A DNA stretch of 64,000 nucleotides from Oscillospiraceae bacterium (GCA_015067315.1 SVMR01000003.1:62001-126000); one strand, 5' to 3'; positions 39,681 through 49,184 are shown, numbered from the stretch's first letter. Numbers and translations: made by a program. The notes: generated by a model from the sequence alone, not told the origin.

Positions 39681-40934
39681 GTGGTAAAAACGGAAAAACT
39701 TTCGGAAATAATTTGGGGACCCGCTCTTTTGATTCTTGTTCTCGGAACCGGGTTTTATCTTACCGCCGCGAGCGGATTTTTCCCAATCCGGAAGGCGGGT
39801 TTTGTTTTAAAAAACACCTTCGGCAAAATTTCCGGGGACAAAAAGTCTTTTTCCGCAACCGCAACCGCCCTTGGTGCAACGATCGGGACGGGAAACATCG
39901 TCGGGGTTTCCGCCGCAATTTCAATCGGCGGCGCAGGAGCGGTTTTCTGGATGTGGGCGGGCGCGTTCTTCGGAATGATGCTTAAATTTGCGGAAGCCGC
40001 CCTTGCAGTTAAATATAAAGGCGGCGCAATGAAATATATCGAAAAAGCCTTCGGCGGAAGGTTCTTTTCGGTTTTATGGAGCATCTGCTGCGTTCTCGCT
40101 TCCTTCGGCGGCGGAAATATGATGCAGACCAACGCCGCCGGCGCTGTTTTTGAAAAATCTTTCGGAATCCCGGCGGTTTTTATCGGAACGGCCGTTGCCG
40201 CTCTGACTTTTGCGGTTCTTTTTTTCGGAGCAAAAGCGGTTTTAAAAACCTCTTCCCTGCTTGTTCCGGTAATGGCTCTTCTCTATATTTCCGGCTGTTT
40301 CGGGGTGCTTTTCATCTTCCGGGAAAACGTAATCCCCTCCCTCGCAAAAATCTTTTCCGAAGCGTTTGAGCCGCTCTCAATGGGCGGAGGGATAATCGGA
40401 ATCCTGACTTCCGAAGCGCTCCGTACAGGAATTGCAAAAGGAACTTTCACCCACGAAGCGGGAATGGGTTCCGCCTCCCTTGCTCATTCCGAAAGCGGAA
40501 GCGACCCGCTTGTTCAGGGATGCTGGGGAATAATCGAGGTTTTTATCGATACGATTTTCGTTTGCAGCCTTACGGCGCTTGTTATTCTTTCAGGCGGGAT
40601 TTCCGACCCGGAAGAAACTTTTTCTTTCTGCTTCGGAAGTTTCGGCGACGTTTTTCTTTCGATTTCGATGTTTCTTTTTGCCCTTGCGGCGGTGATCGGC
40701 TGGGCTTTTTACGGCGAAAAAGCTCTTTCCTTCGTCACAAAAAGCAAGACCGCCGCGGTTTTTTACAGAATCATATTCTGCATTGCGGCAATAATCGGTT
40801 CCTTCGCGGAACTTCCGCTTATCTGGAACATAACGGATATTTTCAACGGACTTATGATTTTTCCGAACCTTCTGGCGATAATTATTCTTTCGCCGGAGAT
40901 TTTAAAGATTGCAAAAAAGAAGGAACGCCCGTAG
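39681..40934 (+). CDS. Sodium:alanine/glycine symporter (AGCS family)
   Basis: A 417-residue membrane transporter with about 10-11 hydrophobic segments. AGCS signatures: ALGATIGTGNIVGVSAAISIGGAGAVFWMW near the N-terminus and IAKGTFTHEAGMGSASLAHS in the middle. It imports alanine or glycine with sodium. The likely start is GTG 39681 after AAAGGCG, but the ribosome site is poor, so the start could lie slightly downstream. The TAG stop sits in the loop of its own terminator. Confidence 0.93.
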   Translation: MVKTEKLSEIIWGPALLILVLGTGFYLTAASGFFPIRKAGFVLKNTFGKISGDKKSFSATATALGATIGTGNIVGVSAAISIGGAGAVFWMWAGAFFGMMLKFAEAALAVKYKGGAMKYIEKAFGGRFFSVLWSICCVLASFGGGNMMQTNAAGAVFEKSFGIPAVFIGTAVAALTFAVLFFGAKAVLKTSSLLVPVMALLYISGCFGVLFIFRENVIPSLAKIFSEAFEPLSMGGGIIGILTSEALRTGIAKGTFTHEAGMGSASLAHSESGSDPLVQGCWGIIEVFIDTIFVCSLTALVILSGGISDPEETFSFCFGSFGDVFLSISMFLFALAAVIGWAFYGEKALSFVTKSKTAAVFYRIIFCIAAIIGSFAELPLIWNITDIFNGLMIFPNLLAIIILSPEILKIAKKKERP

Positions 40935-40951
40935 GCGTTCCTTCTTTTTTT
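40918..40951. terminator. Terminator overlapping the symporter stop codon
   Basis: GAAGGAACGCC (40919-40929) pairs with GGCGTTCCTTC (40934-40944), with T tail; TAG 40932-40934 is in the loop. Also serves the convergent gene. Confidence 0.92.
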
Positions 40952-42041
40952 AATAATCAAGCAAATATTCAGTAATATCTATTATTTCCGTTTCCCCGTT
41001 TTCATAGGTTACTTTTACGGATTTTGCGCAAACGGAATCGAATCCGAAAGTTCCCCAAGGAACGCGGCTTTCCATATCAAAAATCAGTTCAATATATTCA
41101 AATCTTTCGCTTATAATGTTTCCGTCTTTATCTATGAACCACATTCCTTCCGGCATCGGTTCACCTTTTTCGTCGAAAGTCCGAGCATATTCTCCCCGTT
41201 CCTGCCTTCCGACGGAAGCAGTTCCTATGCATTTTTCTTCGTTTACCGGACACCAGCCAAAACTTTGGAATTTATCGCAGATAATATTTCCGTTTTCATC
41301 TCCTAACAAATTTTTTATGCTTCCGTCTTCGCATTCCATCCAAAGCCAAAAACGATTCCCAAAATCAAGCGAAATTCCCGAATAAATGTTATCATAAAGA
41401 ACTTCGCCGTTTTTCTTTACACCGTACTTCCATGAACCGGCAAGATCAATATTGTAAAAATATCCGGTATAGAAAAAACCGTTGCCCCAGTCGTTTTCAA
41501 AAGCCTCATCAAAATATACCGGATTTAGTTTTCCGTCCTCTTCATGATAATCATACAAACCGCCTTTTGAAATTCCGCGCAAAGTTACGTCTGTTCCGGG
41601 CGCAACATCAAAACTCTCAAAAGCTCTGTCAGCAACCGGATATCCGTTTCTGTCGAGAATATAATAGTACGTTGTGTCAATTTCTTTTGCATAGGGGTCG
41701 CCGTTTTCATCGTAAAAAAATCCCATAGCTTTTCCGTCAACTTCGCCCACATATTGGCAAAGGGCTGTTTCACCGAGGAAACGGATTTTTTTATAATCAA
41801 CGCCGATTTGGTTTCCTTCGGAATCAAGAATCCTTATTATTTTTGAACCGTCTTCAAAAACAGTTTCCTCGCCGATGAAATTTCCGGAATTTTTAATGCT
41901 TACCTTCGGCCATTCTTCATCCGGTTCCGATATTTCCGGATTTTCCGTTTCGCTCTGCGGTTCCTGAGCGACAGGTTCTTCCTGCGCTCCGCAGGCGCAT
42001 AGCATAAGCAAAGCTAAAATCAACGCAAGCGTTTTTTCCAT
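40950..42041 (-). CDS. WG-repeat-like lipoprotein, paralog 1
   Basis: A 363-residue lipoprotein: signal MEKTLALILALLMLCAC (cysteine 17), a Glu/Pro/Gln-rich linker and a body of repeated beta-type units, including MWFIDKDGNIISERFEYI, YYILDRNGYPVADRAFESF and LGDENGNIICDKFQSFGW. These resemble WG (KWG) repeats that build beta-propeller-like folds. It is paralogous to 42080-43144 over the whole length. GGAGG precedes ATG 42041. No enzymatic motif is seen. Confidence 0.82.
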   Translation of the reverse strand: MEKTLALILALLMLCACGAQEEPVAQEPQSETENPEISEPDEEWPKVSIKNSGNFIGEETVFEDGSKIIRILDSEGNQIGVDYKKIRFLGETALCQYVGEVDGKAMGFFYDENGDPYAKEIDTTYYYILDRNGYPVADRAFESFDVAPGTDVTLRGISKGGLYDYHEEDGKLNPVYFDEAFENDWGNGFFYTGYFYNIDLAGSWKYGVKKNGEVLYDNIYSGISLDFGNRFWLWMECEDGSIKNLLGDENGNIICDKFQSFGWCPVNEEKCIGTASVGRQERGEYARTFDEKGEPMPEGMWFIDKDGNIISERFEYIELIFDMESRVPWGTFGFDSVCAKSVKVTYENGETEIIDITEYLLDY

Positions 42042-42079
42042 AGGAAGCGCCTCCTTTTCCTAATATAAACTCAAATATT

Positions 42080-43144
42080 TCAATAATATTTTGCATATTC
42101 CGAAATATCAATAATTTCCGTCGTTCCGTCCGAAAAAGTCACTTTCGCCGTTTTCGCGCAGTACATCTCTTCCCAAACTCCCCAGGGAACCTTTTTGTCT
42201 TTGCTGAAAACAAGCACGATATGCTCGAATCTCTCGCTTATGATATTGCCTTCCTTATCGATAAACCACATTCCGTCCGGCATCGGCTCTCCGTTCTCAT
42301 CGAAAACCGGAAGATATTCCACCCGGTCGTCAACTCCGTTTCCGGCGGTGCCGATATAGCTGTTTTCATCAAAAGGCGCAAACCAGATATATTCAAATTT
42401 ATTATCGCAAAGAATATTTCCGTTTTCGTCCGCAATCATTCTTTTGCAGCCGTCGGCGCAGTCCAAATCGAGCAGAACCGTATCCCCGAAAAGAAGACTT
42501 ATTCCGGAATAAAGATTATCAAAAAGAACTTTTTCGTCTTTTTTAAGTCCGTATTGCCATGAATGGCTGTTGTAATAATAATGTGTATATGTGAACCCGT
42601 TTCCCCAATCCGATTCAAGGGATTCATCTTTCCAGGCTAAAACAAGTTCACCGTTTTCTTTAACGAAATCATAGGCATTGCCTTTTGAATTTCCGCGGAT
42701 ATCTATGTTCATATTCTCAAATATCTCAAAATGTTCAAAAGCAATATCGACAACCGGAATTCCGTTTTCGTCAAGAAGGTAATAGTTGGGTGCTTGCACT
42801 TCTTCCGAATACGGAACGCCGTTTTCATCATAAAGATAGAGCCTTTCCGTTCCTTCAAAAGAAGCAACATAGCTGCAAACGTGGGCTTCATGCGGTCTTG
42901 CTCTCCGAAGGGATGTATAATCAATTCCGACCCGTTTTCCTTCGGAATCGAAAACCTTTACGGTTTCGTTTCCGTCCGGTTCTTTCGTTATTTCAACCGT
43001 CAGATTTCCGTATTTTTTAGTTTCGGTTTCCGGTTCGGAAGAAATTTCCGCTTCGCTATGCGGTTCCTGTGCGACAGGTTCTTCTTCCACACCGCAGGCG
43101 GAAAGCATCAGCAAAACCAAAACCAACAAAAGCAGTTTTTTCAT
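42080..43144 (-). CDS. WG-repeat-like lipoprotein, paralog 2
   Basis: A 354-residue lipoprotein: signal MKKLLLLVLVLLMLSAC (cysteine 17), then VEEEPVAQEPHSEAE, nearly the same linker as paralog 1. The body shares YYLLDENGIPVVDIAFEHF, DWGNGFTYT, LYSGISL.FG, MWFIDKEGNIISERFEHI and the C-terminal TEIIDISEY. ATG 43144 is preceded by AAAGGAGGTG; a TTG nine bases upstream is not needed. It lies 38 bases upstream of paralog 1 in the same operon. Confidence 0.82.
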   Translation of the reverse strand: MKKLLLLVLVLLMLSACGVEEEPVAQEPHSEAEISSEPETETKKYGNLTVEITKEPDGNETVKVFDSEGKRVGIDYTSLRRARPHEAHVCSYVASFEGTERLYLYDENGVPYSEEVQAPNYYLLDENGIPVVDIAFEHFEIFENMNIDIRGNSKGNAYDFVKENGELVLAWKDESLESDWGNGFTYTHYYYNSHSWQYGLKKDEKVLFDNLYSGISLLFGDTVLLDLDCADGCKRMIADENGNILCDNKFEYIWFAPFDENSYIGTAGNGVDDRVEYLPVFDENGEPMPDGMWFIDKEGNIISERFEHIVLVFSKDKKVPWGVWEEMYCAKTAKVTFSDGTTEIIDISEYAKYY

Positions 43145-43165
43145 CGGAAGCACCTCCTTTAAAAA

Positions 43166-44026
43166 TTATTTTCCGAAATATCCTTTAATATCCGCATCCC
43201 GCCAGACTTCGGCAATCCGTTCTTCCGAACCGTATGCGGCAATAAAATCTTCGTATTCAAGTCCGTAACGCTCAATATAATGATAGATATTCATAAGACA
43301 TTCTTCCTCTTCCGACCAAAGAAGATTCGTGTACTCATCAAAAGTCATGTACGGTTCGGAACGGAATTTTTCATATTCCGCCCTGAATTCATCGGAATTT
43401 ATGTATCTTATAATTTCAATATCAATAAAATGCGCCTGTTCCGGATGGGAACAGTTGTTAACCGGAAGACCGAGTTCTCTCCCCTTTTCATAAACAACTT
43501 TTTTGCCGCCGTCTTCAAAAACAAAAGTCACGCGGTTTTCGTAAATTTTTATTTCGGAAATATTTTTGATTTTTTCCCGGCGTTCGTTGTTTCGATAAGT
43601 ATCTATCCAATATTCTGCAAAAACCCAGTTTCCGTCAGTTTCGGAATATGAGATTTTATATAATTCCCAGGTGGTTCCGGATGCTGATATGAAGAATTTT
43701 TCGTCCTTGTTTTCCGGATATTTTTCCGCGAAGGAAAGAAGGTTTTCATAACCGGAACATTTTTCGGCTCCGTAAAAAGCATAACCCTTTTCCGTCATTT
43801 CTTCCGAAGGTTCTTCCGAATTCCAAAGGATTTCAAAAAGTTCTTCCGTTTCCGGATCAAACAGTTTTTCCTCTTCCGGCTCTGTTTCTTCGGTTTCCTG
43901 CGGTAAAAATTCCGCTTCGCTCTGCGGATTTTCCGCCGGTTCCTCCGAAATTTCTTCCGGAGAGCAGGAGGAAAACAAAAGCATCACCGCAAAAAGAAAA
44001 GCTGCAGTTTTAAATGTTTTTTTCAT
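43166..44026 (-). CDS. Lipoprotein of unknown function, third member of the WG-lipoprotein operon
   Basis: A 286-residue lipoprotein: signal MKKTFKTAAFLFAVMLLFSSC (cysteine 21) followed by a Glu/Pro-rich linker containing EEPAENPQSEAE, which echoes the EEPVAQEPQSETE linkers of the two genes downstream. The body does not match them and I recognise no family. GGGAGG precedes ATG 44026. The shared linker but different body suggests a swapped export/linker module. Confidence 0.78.
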   Translation of the reverse strand: MKKTFKTAAFLFAVMLLFSSCSPEEISEEPAENPQSEAEFLPQETEETEPEEEKLFDPETEELFEILWNSEEPSEEMTEKGYAFYGAEKCSGYENLLSFAEKYPENKDEKFFISASGTTWELYKISYSETDGNWVFAEYWIDTYRNNERREKIKNISEIKIYENRVTFVFEDGGKKVVYEKGRELGLPVNNCSHPEQAHFIDIEIIRYINSDEFRAEYEKFRSEPYMTFDEYTNLLWSEEEECLMNIYHYIERYGLEYEDFIAAYGSEERIAEVWRDADIKGYFGK

Positions 44027-44100
44027 TGAAATTCCTCCCTTCTATAATATTAGTAACAAATTTTCCCGTTTTTGTTGCATCCGCAGAAAAAAATCTTATA

Positions 44101-44133
44101 AAAAAAGGAGAACCGAAACGGTTCTCCTTTTTG
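44101..44133 (-). terminator. Terminator of the prfA-M18 operon
   Basis: On the minus strand AAAAAGGAGAACCG-TTT-CGGTTCTCCTTTTTT, 7 bases after the aminopeptidase stop. Confidence 0.92.
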
Positions 44134-44139
44134 GCTTTA

Positions 44140-45546
44140 TTATTTTGCGTTATAGAAAGCTTCGGAAGCTTTGTGCATCATATAGATATCGATTTTTGTT
44201 GCGATTTCCATCGGTGCGTGCATCGAAAGAAGCGGAACGCCGACGTCAATAGTATCTACCTGGAGGCGGGAGATGAATTTTGCAACGGTGCCGCCGCCGC
44301 CTTCGTTAACTTTGCCGAGTTCGCCGGTCTGCCAGACAACGTTTGCGTCATCAAGGATTCTTCTGACTTCGCCGCAGAATTCCGCGGGACAGTCGTTGGT
44401 GGAATATTTGCCGCCGGAACCGGTGTATTTTGTAACAACAATGCCGTAATTGAGGTATGCGGCGTTCATTTTTTCATGAACCTGGGGGAAGGTCGGGTCA
44501 ACCGCCGCGTTAACGTCCGCGGAAATGCATTTGCTGTTTTCAAGAATAACGTGACCGGGAACGCCATAGGGTCTGCCGAGGTCTTCCGCAAAATATGCGA
44601 GCATTTTGCTGTTCATACCGGTGGGGCCGTCGGAACCGGTTTCTTCTTTGTCCGCAAAGCATGCAACTGCGGTATATTCCGGATCGGAAGCAAGAATACC
44701 GGTGAGTTCGCCGTATGCGCAAACTCTGTCGTCGTGACCGTATGCGCCAATAAGACCGCGGTCAAAGCCGATATCTCTTGCTTTTCCTGCGGGAACCATG
44801 GTGAGTTCTGCGCTCTGGAAATCCTCTTCGACGATTCCGTATTTTTCAAAAAGGATGGAAGCGATGTTGAGTTTTACTTTTTCGCTTACTTCGTCATCAC
44901 GGAAAGGCATTGAACCGACGATTATGTTCAGTTCCTCGCCCTTGATTCCGTCGCCGAGTTTTCTGTCCATCTGCTCTTTTGCAAGATGGGGAAGAAGATC
45001 GGAAACGCAGAAGATAGGTTCGCTTTCTTCTTCGCCGACGGTTACGGTTACGGAAGTTCCGTCTTTTTTGATTACAACGCCATGGAGAGCAAGGGGAATT
45101 GTTGTCCACTGATATCTCTTGATTCCGCCGTAATAATGGGTTTTAAGGAGTGCAAGCTCCTGATCCTCATAAAGCGGATTGGGTTTGATATCAAGGCGGG
45201 GAGAATCTATATGAGCGGCTGCGATATGCATACCTTCCTCAATGGGTTTTCTGCCGATTTTTGCAAACATGAAAGCTTTGTTGCGGTTGTTGAGATAAAC
45301 TTTGTCGCCTGCAACATATTTTTTGCCGGGTTCAAAAGGAACAAATCCTTCCTTTTCAAGAACCGGAACTACCCAATCGATAAATTCACGTTCGGTTTTG
45401 CAGGTGCTGATGAAATCTTTATAAGGTTCGCAATAATCGAAAGCGGCCTTGATTTCCTCTTCGGAAAGAGTAGAACCTGCGTTCTTGGGTGCACGGAAAA
45501 GCTTTTCTTTAAGAAGCTGTCCTGCGGATTTTTCTTTTTCGCTCAT
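44140..45546 (-). CDS. M18 family aminopeptidase (aspartyl aminopeptidase)
   Basis: A 468-residue metallo-aminopeptidase. MHIAAAHIDSPRLDIK gives the first metal histidine and aspartate, GAYGHDDRVCAY, CFADKEETGSDGPTGMNS (catalytic glutamates) and the C-terminal VGVPLLSMHAPMEIATKIDIYMMHKASEAFY (last metal histidine) follow. It releases N-terminal acidic residues from peptides in the cytoplasm. AAGGAG precedes ATG 45546. It is the sixth and last gene in the DUF951-prfA-tsaC-coaE-slt run. Confidence 0.95.
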   Translation of the reverse strand: MSEKEKSAGQLLKEKLFRAPKNAGSTLSEEEIKAAFDYCEPYKDFISTCKTEREFIDWVVPVLEKEGFVPFEPGKKYVAGDKVYLNNRNKAFMFAKIGRKPIEEGMHIAAAHIDSPRLDIKPNPLYEDQELALLKTHYYGGIKRYQWTTIPLALHGVVIKKDGTSVTVTVGEEESEPIFCVSDLLPHLAKEQMDRKLGDGIKGEELNIIVGSMPFRDDEVSEKVKLNIASILFEKYGIVEEDFQSAELTMVPAGKARDIGFDRGLIGAYGHDDRVCAYGELTGILASDPEYTAVACFADKEETGSDGPTGMNSKMLAYFAEDLGRPYGVPGHVILENSKCISADVNAAVDPTFPQVHEKMNAAYLNYGIVVTKYTGSGGKYSTNDCPAEFCGEVRRILDDANVVWQTGELGKVNEGGGGTVAKFISRLQVDTIDVGVPLLSMHAPMEIATKIDIYMMHKASEAFYNAK

Positions 45547-45593
45547 GTTGTTTCTCCTTTTCTATATAAGATTTTTATTGGTTTATTTAAAAA

Positions 45594-46166
45594 TCAGTCA
45601 AAACCGTAAACGCTTTGATAGCCTTTGCGGTATGCGCTGACTTTTTCGCGGTATTTTGACGTTTCCTCATAGGGAATCGTATGGAGCGTTCTTCCGTCGG
45701 AAGAATATTCCGGGTTTTCAAGCCATTTTGCAACGGCGTTTGGACCTGCGTTATATGCGGCATAAGCCGTTTCCCATTCCCCGAACTTATCGTAATGATA
45801 TGAAAGAAGCCAGACGCCGTAATCTATATTGGTTTCAGGGTCATACATATCGTCCCAGTCTGCGCCGGTCGCTCCCCGGTAATAATCGATCCATTCAAAG
45901 GCGTCTTTTGTGATCTGCATAAGTCCTCTTGCGCCGACCCAGCTTTCCGCGTTGGGGTCAAAACCGCTTTCGGTGCGGATAACCGCATAGATCACGGAAA
46001 GAGGAACGCCGTATTCTTCGGATTTTTGTTCAACGGTTTCGCTGTAATCCGTCGGATATGCCCAATGTTCAAGAAGCTTCGTGCTTTTGTTCATCATAAA
46101 TCCGGCAAAAAATATAAAAACCACAACAAGAAGACCGAGAAGAGCGTTTTTTATAACCTTACCCAA
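45594..46166 (-). CDS. Membrane-anchored lytic transglycosylase (SLT domain)
   Basis: A 190-residue protein: one N-terminal membrane helix (about 7-24) and a lysozyme-like SLT domain with the catalytic glutamate in VPLSVIYAVIRTESGFDPNAESWVGARGLMQI, plus ETAYAAYNAGPNAVAKWL. It cleaves peptidoglycan glycan strands. The start is TTG 46166, 9 bases after GGAGG located in the coaE 3' end. The stop of coaE is 4 bases upstream, so coupling is tight. A longer reading into coaE is rejected. Confidence 0.93.
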   Translation of the reverse strand: MGKVIKNALLGLLVVVFIFFAGFMMNKSTKLLEHWAYPTDYSETVEQKSEEYGVPLSVIYAVIRTESGFDPNAESWVGARGLMQITKDAFEWIDYYRGATGADWDDMYDPETNIDYGVWLLSYHYDKFGEWETAYAAYNAGPNAVAKWLENPEYSSDGRTLHTIPYEETSKYREKVSAYRKGYQSVYGFD

Positions 46167-46170
46167 AAAA

Positions 46171-46794
46171 TCAATCCTCCGCAGCCGTTTTATTTTTAAG
46201 AAGCACCATATTTTTGAGCACGGAATTGATATTCCGTTCAAGTTCCGCTTCGGTGCTGTCGTTATGAATCACAAAATCGGAGTTTGCGGTATAGAATTCC
46301 TCCGGTTTTTGAGCATTGATGCGTCTTTCCGCATCGTTTTTTGAAATATTGTCCCTTTTGATGATTCTTGTTTTTCTTGTTTCGGAATCCGCAACAACGG
46401 AAACAAGCGCATCGCAAAGCTTTCCGCAGCCGCTTTCGATAACTGTCGCGCCGTCGATAACAACCGTTTTTGCGCCCGCGGCAACACTTATGAGCACTCG
46501 GTGCTCAATTTCATCAAGAATATAGGGGAAGATTATTTTATTAAGCGCCTCAAGTTCCTTTTTATCGGAAAAGACTATTCTTCCAAGGGCTTTTCGGTTT
46601 ATTTTGCCTTTTTCATCGAGCACAAGGCAGGAAAAGCGGCTTACGATATCATAAATACAGTCAAGATTGCTGTCGGTTATGTCGTGGGCAACGGAATCCG
46701 CGTCTATAACTGCGGCGCCTTTTTTACGAAAAATTTCCCTTGCGGTGCTTTTTCCCGCGCCGGTCTGCCCGGTAAGTCCAATGATGTCTGCCAT
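46171..46794 (-). CDS. coaE: Dephospho-CoA kinase
   Basis: A 207-residue P-loop kinase for the last step of coenzyme A synthesis. IIGLTGQTGAGKST (Walker A), VIDADSVAHDI (substrate-binding aspartate), FPYILDEIEHRV and RDNISKNDAERRINAQ (lid) are visible. AAAGGAG lies before ATG 46794. It completes, with coaBC at 5 kb, two of the CoA-pathway loci in this window. Confidence 0.95.
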   Translation of the reverse strand: MADIIGLTGQTGAGKSTAREIFRKKGAAVIDADSVAHDITDSNLDCIYDIVSRFSCLVLDEKGKINRKALGRIVFSDKKELEALNKIIFPYILDEIEHRVLISVAAGAKTVVIDGATVIESGCGKLCDALVSVVADSETRKTRIIKRDNISKNDAERRINAQKPEEFYTANSDFVIHNDSTEAELERNINSVLKNMVLLKNKTAAED

Positions 46795-46821
46795 TTTCCG
46801 TCACTCCTTTTAATGCCGTGC

Positions 46822-47841
46822 TCAAAGTTCGATTATATCAAAACCCGCCGCCCTTATAAGACGGTTATAAACCGCAAGACCGATTCCGCTTGCCTTAGGC
46901 GAATGGGCAAAAACCTTTTCGGCGCCGCTTTCGTCGATTATCCGAAGGGCATCGAAGATATGTTCCGCCTGTTCCGCGTCGGAAAATTCCGAACCGTAGG
47001 TTACGGTGCTCACGGAAAGTTTTTCCGCTTCCTCGTCGAAGCAAAGAGCGAAAATGCCTTCTTTTGCGTGCTCATTTACGAATTTTATATAGTCTTCCGA
47101 ACTTGCTTTTATAAGGGTTACCTGCGCTTTCGGCGCATAGTGTTTATATTTCATCCCGGGGGAAAGAACTTTTTCGCCCTCTTCGAGTTTTTCGAGCACC
47201 GCATGGGAAATTTCGACTTCGCCGAGAGTTTCCCGAAGCTGCTCAAGGGTTATGTATCCCGGGCGGAGAAGCACGGTTTTTTCCCCGACAAAGGAAATTA
47301 TCGTCGATTCAACCCCGACGGAGGAAGCTCCGCCGTCGATTATTGCGTCAACCCTTCCCATAAGGTCATGTACGCAATGCTCAAAACTTGTCGGGCTCGG
47401 GCTTCCGGAAAGATTTGCGGAAGGCGCCGCAAGTGGAATTCCCGCCGCTTCGATAATCGCCCTTGCAACCGGATGCGCAGGAAAACGAACTGCGACGGAA
47501 GGAAGATTTGCGCTTGTTACATCCGGAATTTTTTCGCTTTTTTTCATAATCATTGTAAGAGGACCGGGCCAGAATTTTTCCGCAAGAAGCCTTGCGCCTT
47601 CCGGAAATTCCGCAGCGATATCTTTGAGCATGCTCATATCGGAGATATGGACAATAAGAGGGTTGTCGCCGGGGCGTCCCTTTGCCTTAAAAATATTTTC
47701 GCAGGCTTTTTCGTCAAAAGCATTCGCCGCAAGGCCATAGACCGTTTCCGTCGGAATTGCGGCAAGACCGCCGTTTTTAAGTATATTCGCAACGGCTTCG
47801 ACCGAGCCTTCTTTTTTTGCATCAAAAAGCAAAGTTTCCAT
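46822..47841 (-). CDS. tsaC: L-threonylcarbamoyladenylate synthase (Sua5 type)
   Basis: A 339-residue Sua5/YwlC protein. The YrdC domain (about 10-200) shows AIPTETVYGLAANA, KAKGRPGDNPLIVHI, FWPGPLTMIM and PLAAPSANLSGSPSPTS. A C-terminal Sua5 domain starts after SPGMKYKHYAPKAQV. It makes the threonylcarbamoyl-AMP for t6A in tRNAs reading ANN codons. ATG 47841 follows GGAG by 6 bases. It lies 19 bases downstream of prfA. Confidence 0.95.
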   Translation of the reverse strand: METLLFDAKKEGSVEAVANILKNGGLAAIPTETVYGLAANAFDEKACENIFKAKGRPGDNPLIVHISDMSMLKDIAAEFPEGARLLAEKFWPGPLTMIMKKSEKIPDVTSANLPSVAVRFPAHPVARAIIEAAGIPLAAPSANLSGSPSPTSFEHCVHDLMGRVDAIIDGGASSVGVESTIISFVGEKTVLLRPGYITLEQLRETLGEVEISHAVLEKLEEGEKVLSPGMKYKHYAPKAQVTLIKASSEDYIKFVNEHAKEGIFALCFDEEAEKLSVSTVTYGSEFSDAEQAEHIFDALRIIDESGAEKVFAHSPKASGIGLAVYNRLIRAAGFDIIEL

Positions 47842-47860
47842 TTTTTCTCCAGACTTTCGG

Positions 47861-48931
47861 TTAATTTTCTTCTCCGCGGAGTTTTTCCGCTCTGTCATGG
47901 GCGCGCAAAGGGTCAATAAGTTCATCAAGTCCGCCGTTCATAACGGAATCGATTTTATAAAGGGTAAGACCGATTCTGTGGTCGGTGACCCTTCCCTGGG
48001 GGAAGTTATAGGTGCGGATCCTTTCGCTTCTGTCGCCGCTTCCAACCTGGGCTTTTCTGTCGGCGGCGCGGCTTTCGTCCGCGGCGCGCTGTTTTTGTTC
48101 ATAAAGGCGGCTTCGGAGAACCTTCATCGCCTTATCCTTGTTTTTATACTGGCTTCGTTCGTCCTGGCATTCAACCACCATTCCGGTGGGAAGGTGGGTT
48201 ATACGGATGGCGGAGCTTGTTTTGTTGATATGCTGTCCGCCGGCGCCGCTTGAACGGAAGGTATCTATTTTAAGGTCGTTGGGGTCAATTTCGATTTCGA
48301 CGTTTTCCGCTTCCGGAAGAACCGCAACGGTTACCGCGGAAGTCTGGATCTTCCCTTGGGAATCCGTTACCGGAACACGCTGGACCCGGTGGGTTCCGCT
48401 TTCAAAACGGAATCTTCCGAAAACCCCTTCGCCCTCAACGGAATATGAAATTTCCTTATATCCGCCGAGTTCCGTTTCGTTCGCGTAGATAACTTCGGTT
48501 TTCCAGCCTTTTGAATCCGCATACATGGAATACATCCGGTAAAGATCGGAAGCAAAAAGCGCCGCTTCCTCGCCGCCGGTTCCGCTTCGGATTTCCATAA
48601 TTACGGAACGGTCCTCATCCGGATCCTTCGGAAGAAGAAGGATTTTAAGCTCCTCAAAGCAGGCTTCCATAAGGTTTTTGCTTTCCTCAAGCTGTTCCTT
48701 CGCCATATCGCGCAGTTCCTTATCCGTTTCTTCGGAAAGAATCGCTTCCGCTTCCTCAAAATGCGCTTTTGCGGATTTATATTCCTTATATTTAAGGGCA
48801 AGGGGTTCCAGCTCCCTTTGCTCCTTCAAAAGTTTTGTATAAAGTTCGTTGTCGTTTGTAACTTCCGGTTCATAAAGCCGAAGTCCCGCCTGGCGCCAGC
48901 GTCTTTCAATATCCTCGAGTTTATCGAACAT
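47861..48931 (-). CDS. prfA: Peptide chain release factor 1
   Basis: A 356-residue class I release factor reading UAA and UAG. The GGQ peptidyl-hydrolysis loop is in [24 protein letters not shown], and the tripeptide anticodon region appears as the RVPVTDS-type segment ([24 protein letters not shown]). Domain 1 is coiled-coil rich. GGGAGG precedes ATG 48931. It overlaps DUF951 by 11 bases. The usual prmC methylase gene is not beside it. Confidence 0.97.
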   Translation of the reverse strand: MFDKLEDIERRWRQAGLRLYEPEVTNDNELYTKLLKEQRELEPLALKYKEYKSAKAHFEEAEAILSEETDKELRDMAKEQLEESKNLMEACFEELKILLLPKDPDEDRSVIMEIRSGTGGEEAALFASDLYRMYSMYADSKGWKTEVIYANETELGGYKEISYSVEGEGVFGRFRFESGTHRVQRVPVTDSQGKIQTSAVTVAVLPEAENVEIEIDPNDLKIDTFRSSGAGGQHINKTSSAIRITHLPTGMVVECQDERSQYKNKDKAMKVLRSRLYEQKQRAADESRAADRKAQVGSGDRSERIRTYNFPQGRVTDHRIGLTLYKIDSVMNGGLDELIDPLRAHDRAEKLRGEEN

Positions 48932-49115
48932 CGGCTTCCTCCCGGATAATCTGCTTTATGTTTTTTTCGGCCTTGCTTCGGGGAACCTCAACTTCGTGAC
49001 CGCATTTTTCGCACCGGAGCTTAAAATCCATTCCGGAGCGCAGAACAACAAACCTTGCGCCGCCGCAGGGATGGTTTTTCTTCATCAAAAGTATATCGCC
49101 GATTTTTACGTCCAT
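48921..49115 (-). CDS. DUF951 zinc-ribbon-like protein
   Basis: A 64-residue protein of the DUF951 family ([46 protein letters not shown]), with CxxC and an upstream cysteine suggesting metal binding. Members are widespread in Firmicutes near ribosome-related genes; the role is unknown. AAGGAG precedes ATG 49115. First gene of the prfA operon. Confidence 0.9.
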   Translation of the reverse strand: MDVKIGDILLMKKNHPCGGARFVVLRSGMDFKLRCEKCGHEVEVPRSKAEKNIKQIIREEADVR

Positions 49116-49155
49116 ATAACTTGCTCCTTTCCGGATAATATTTTCCTAATTTATT

Positions 49156-49184
49156 AATATAACATAATAAAGCGATTTTTGCAA
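49156..49184 (-). promoter_or_regulatory. Promoter of the DUF951-prfA operon
   Basis: On the minus strand TTGCAA (49179-49184), 17 bases, TATATT (49156-49161). Confidence 0.7.
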
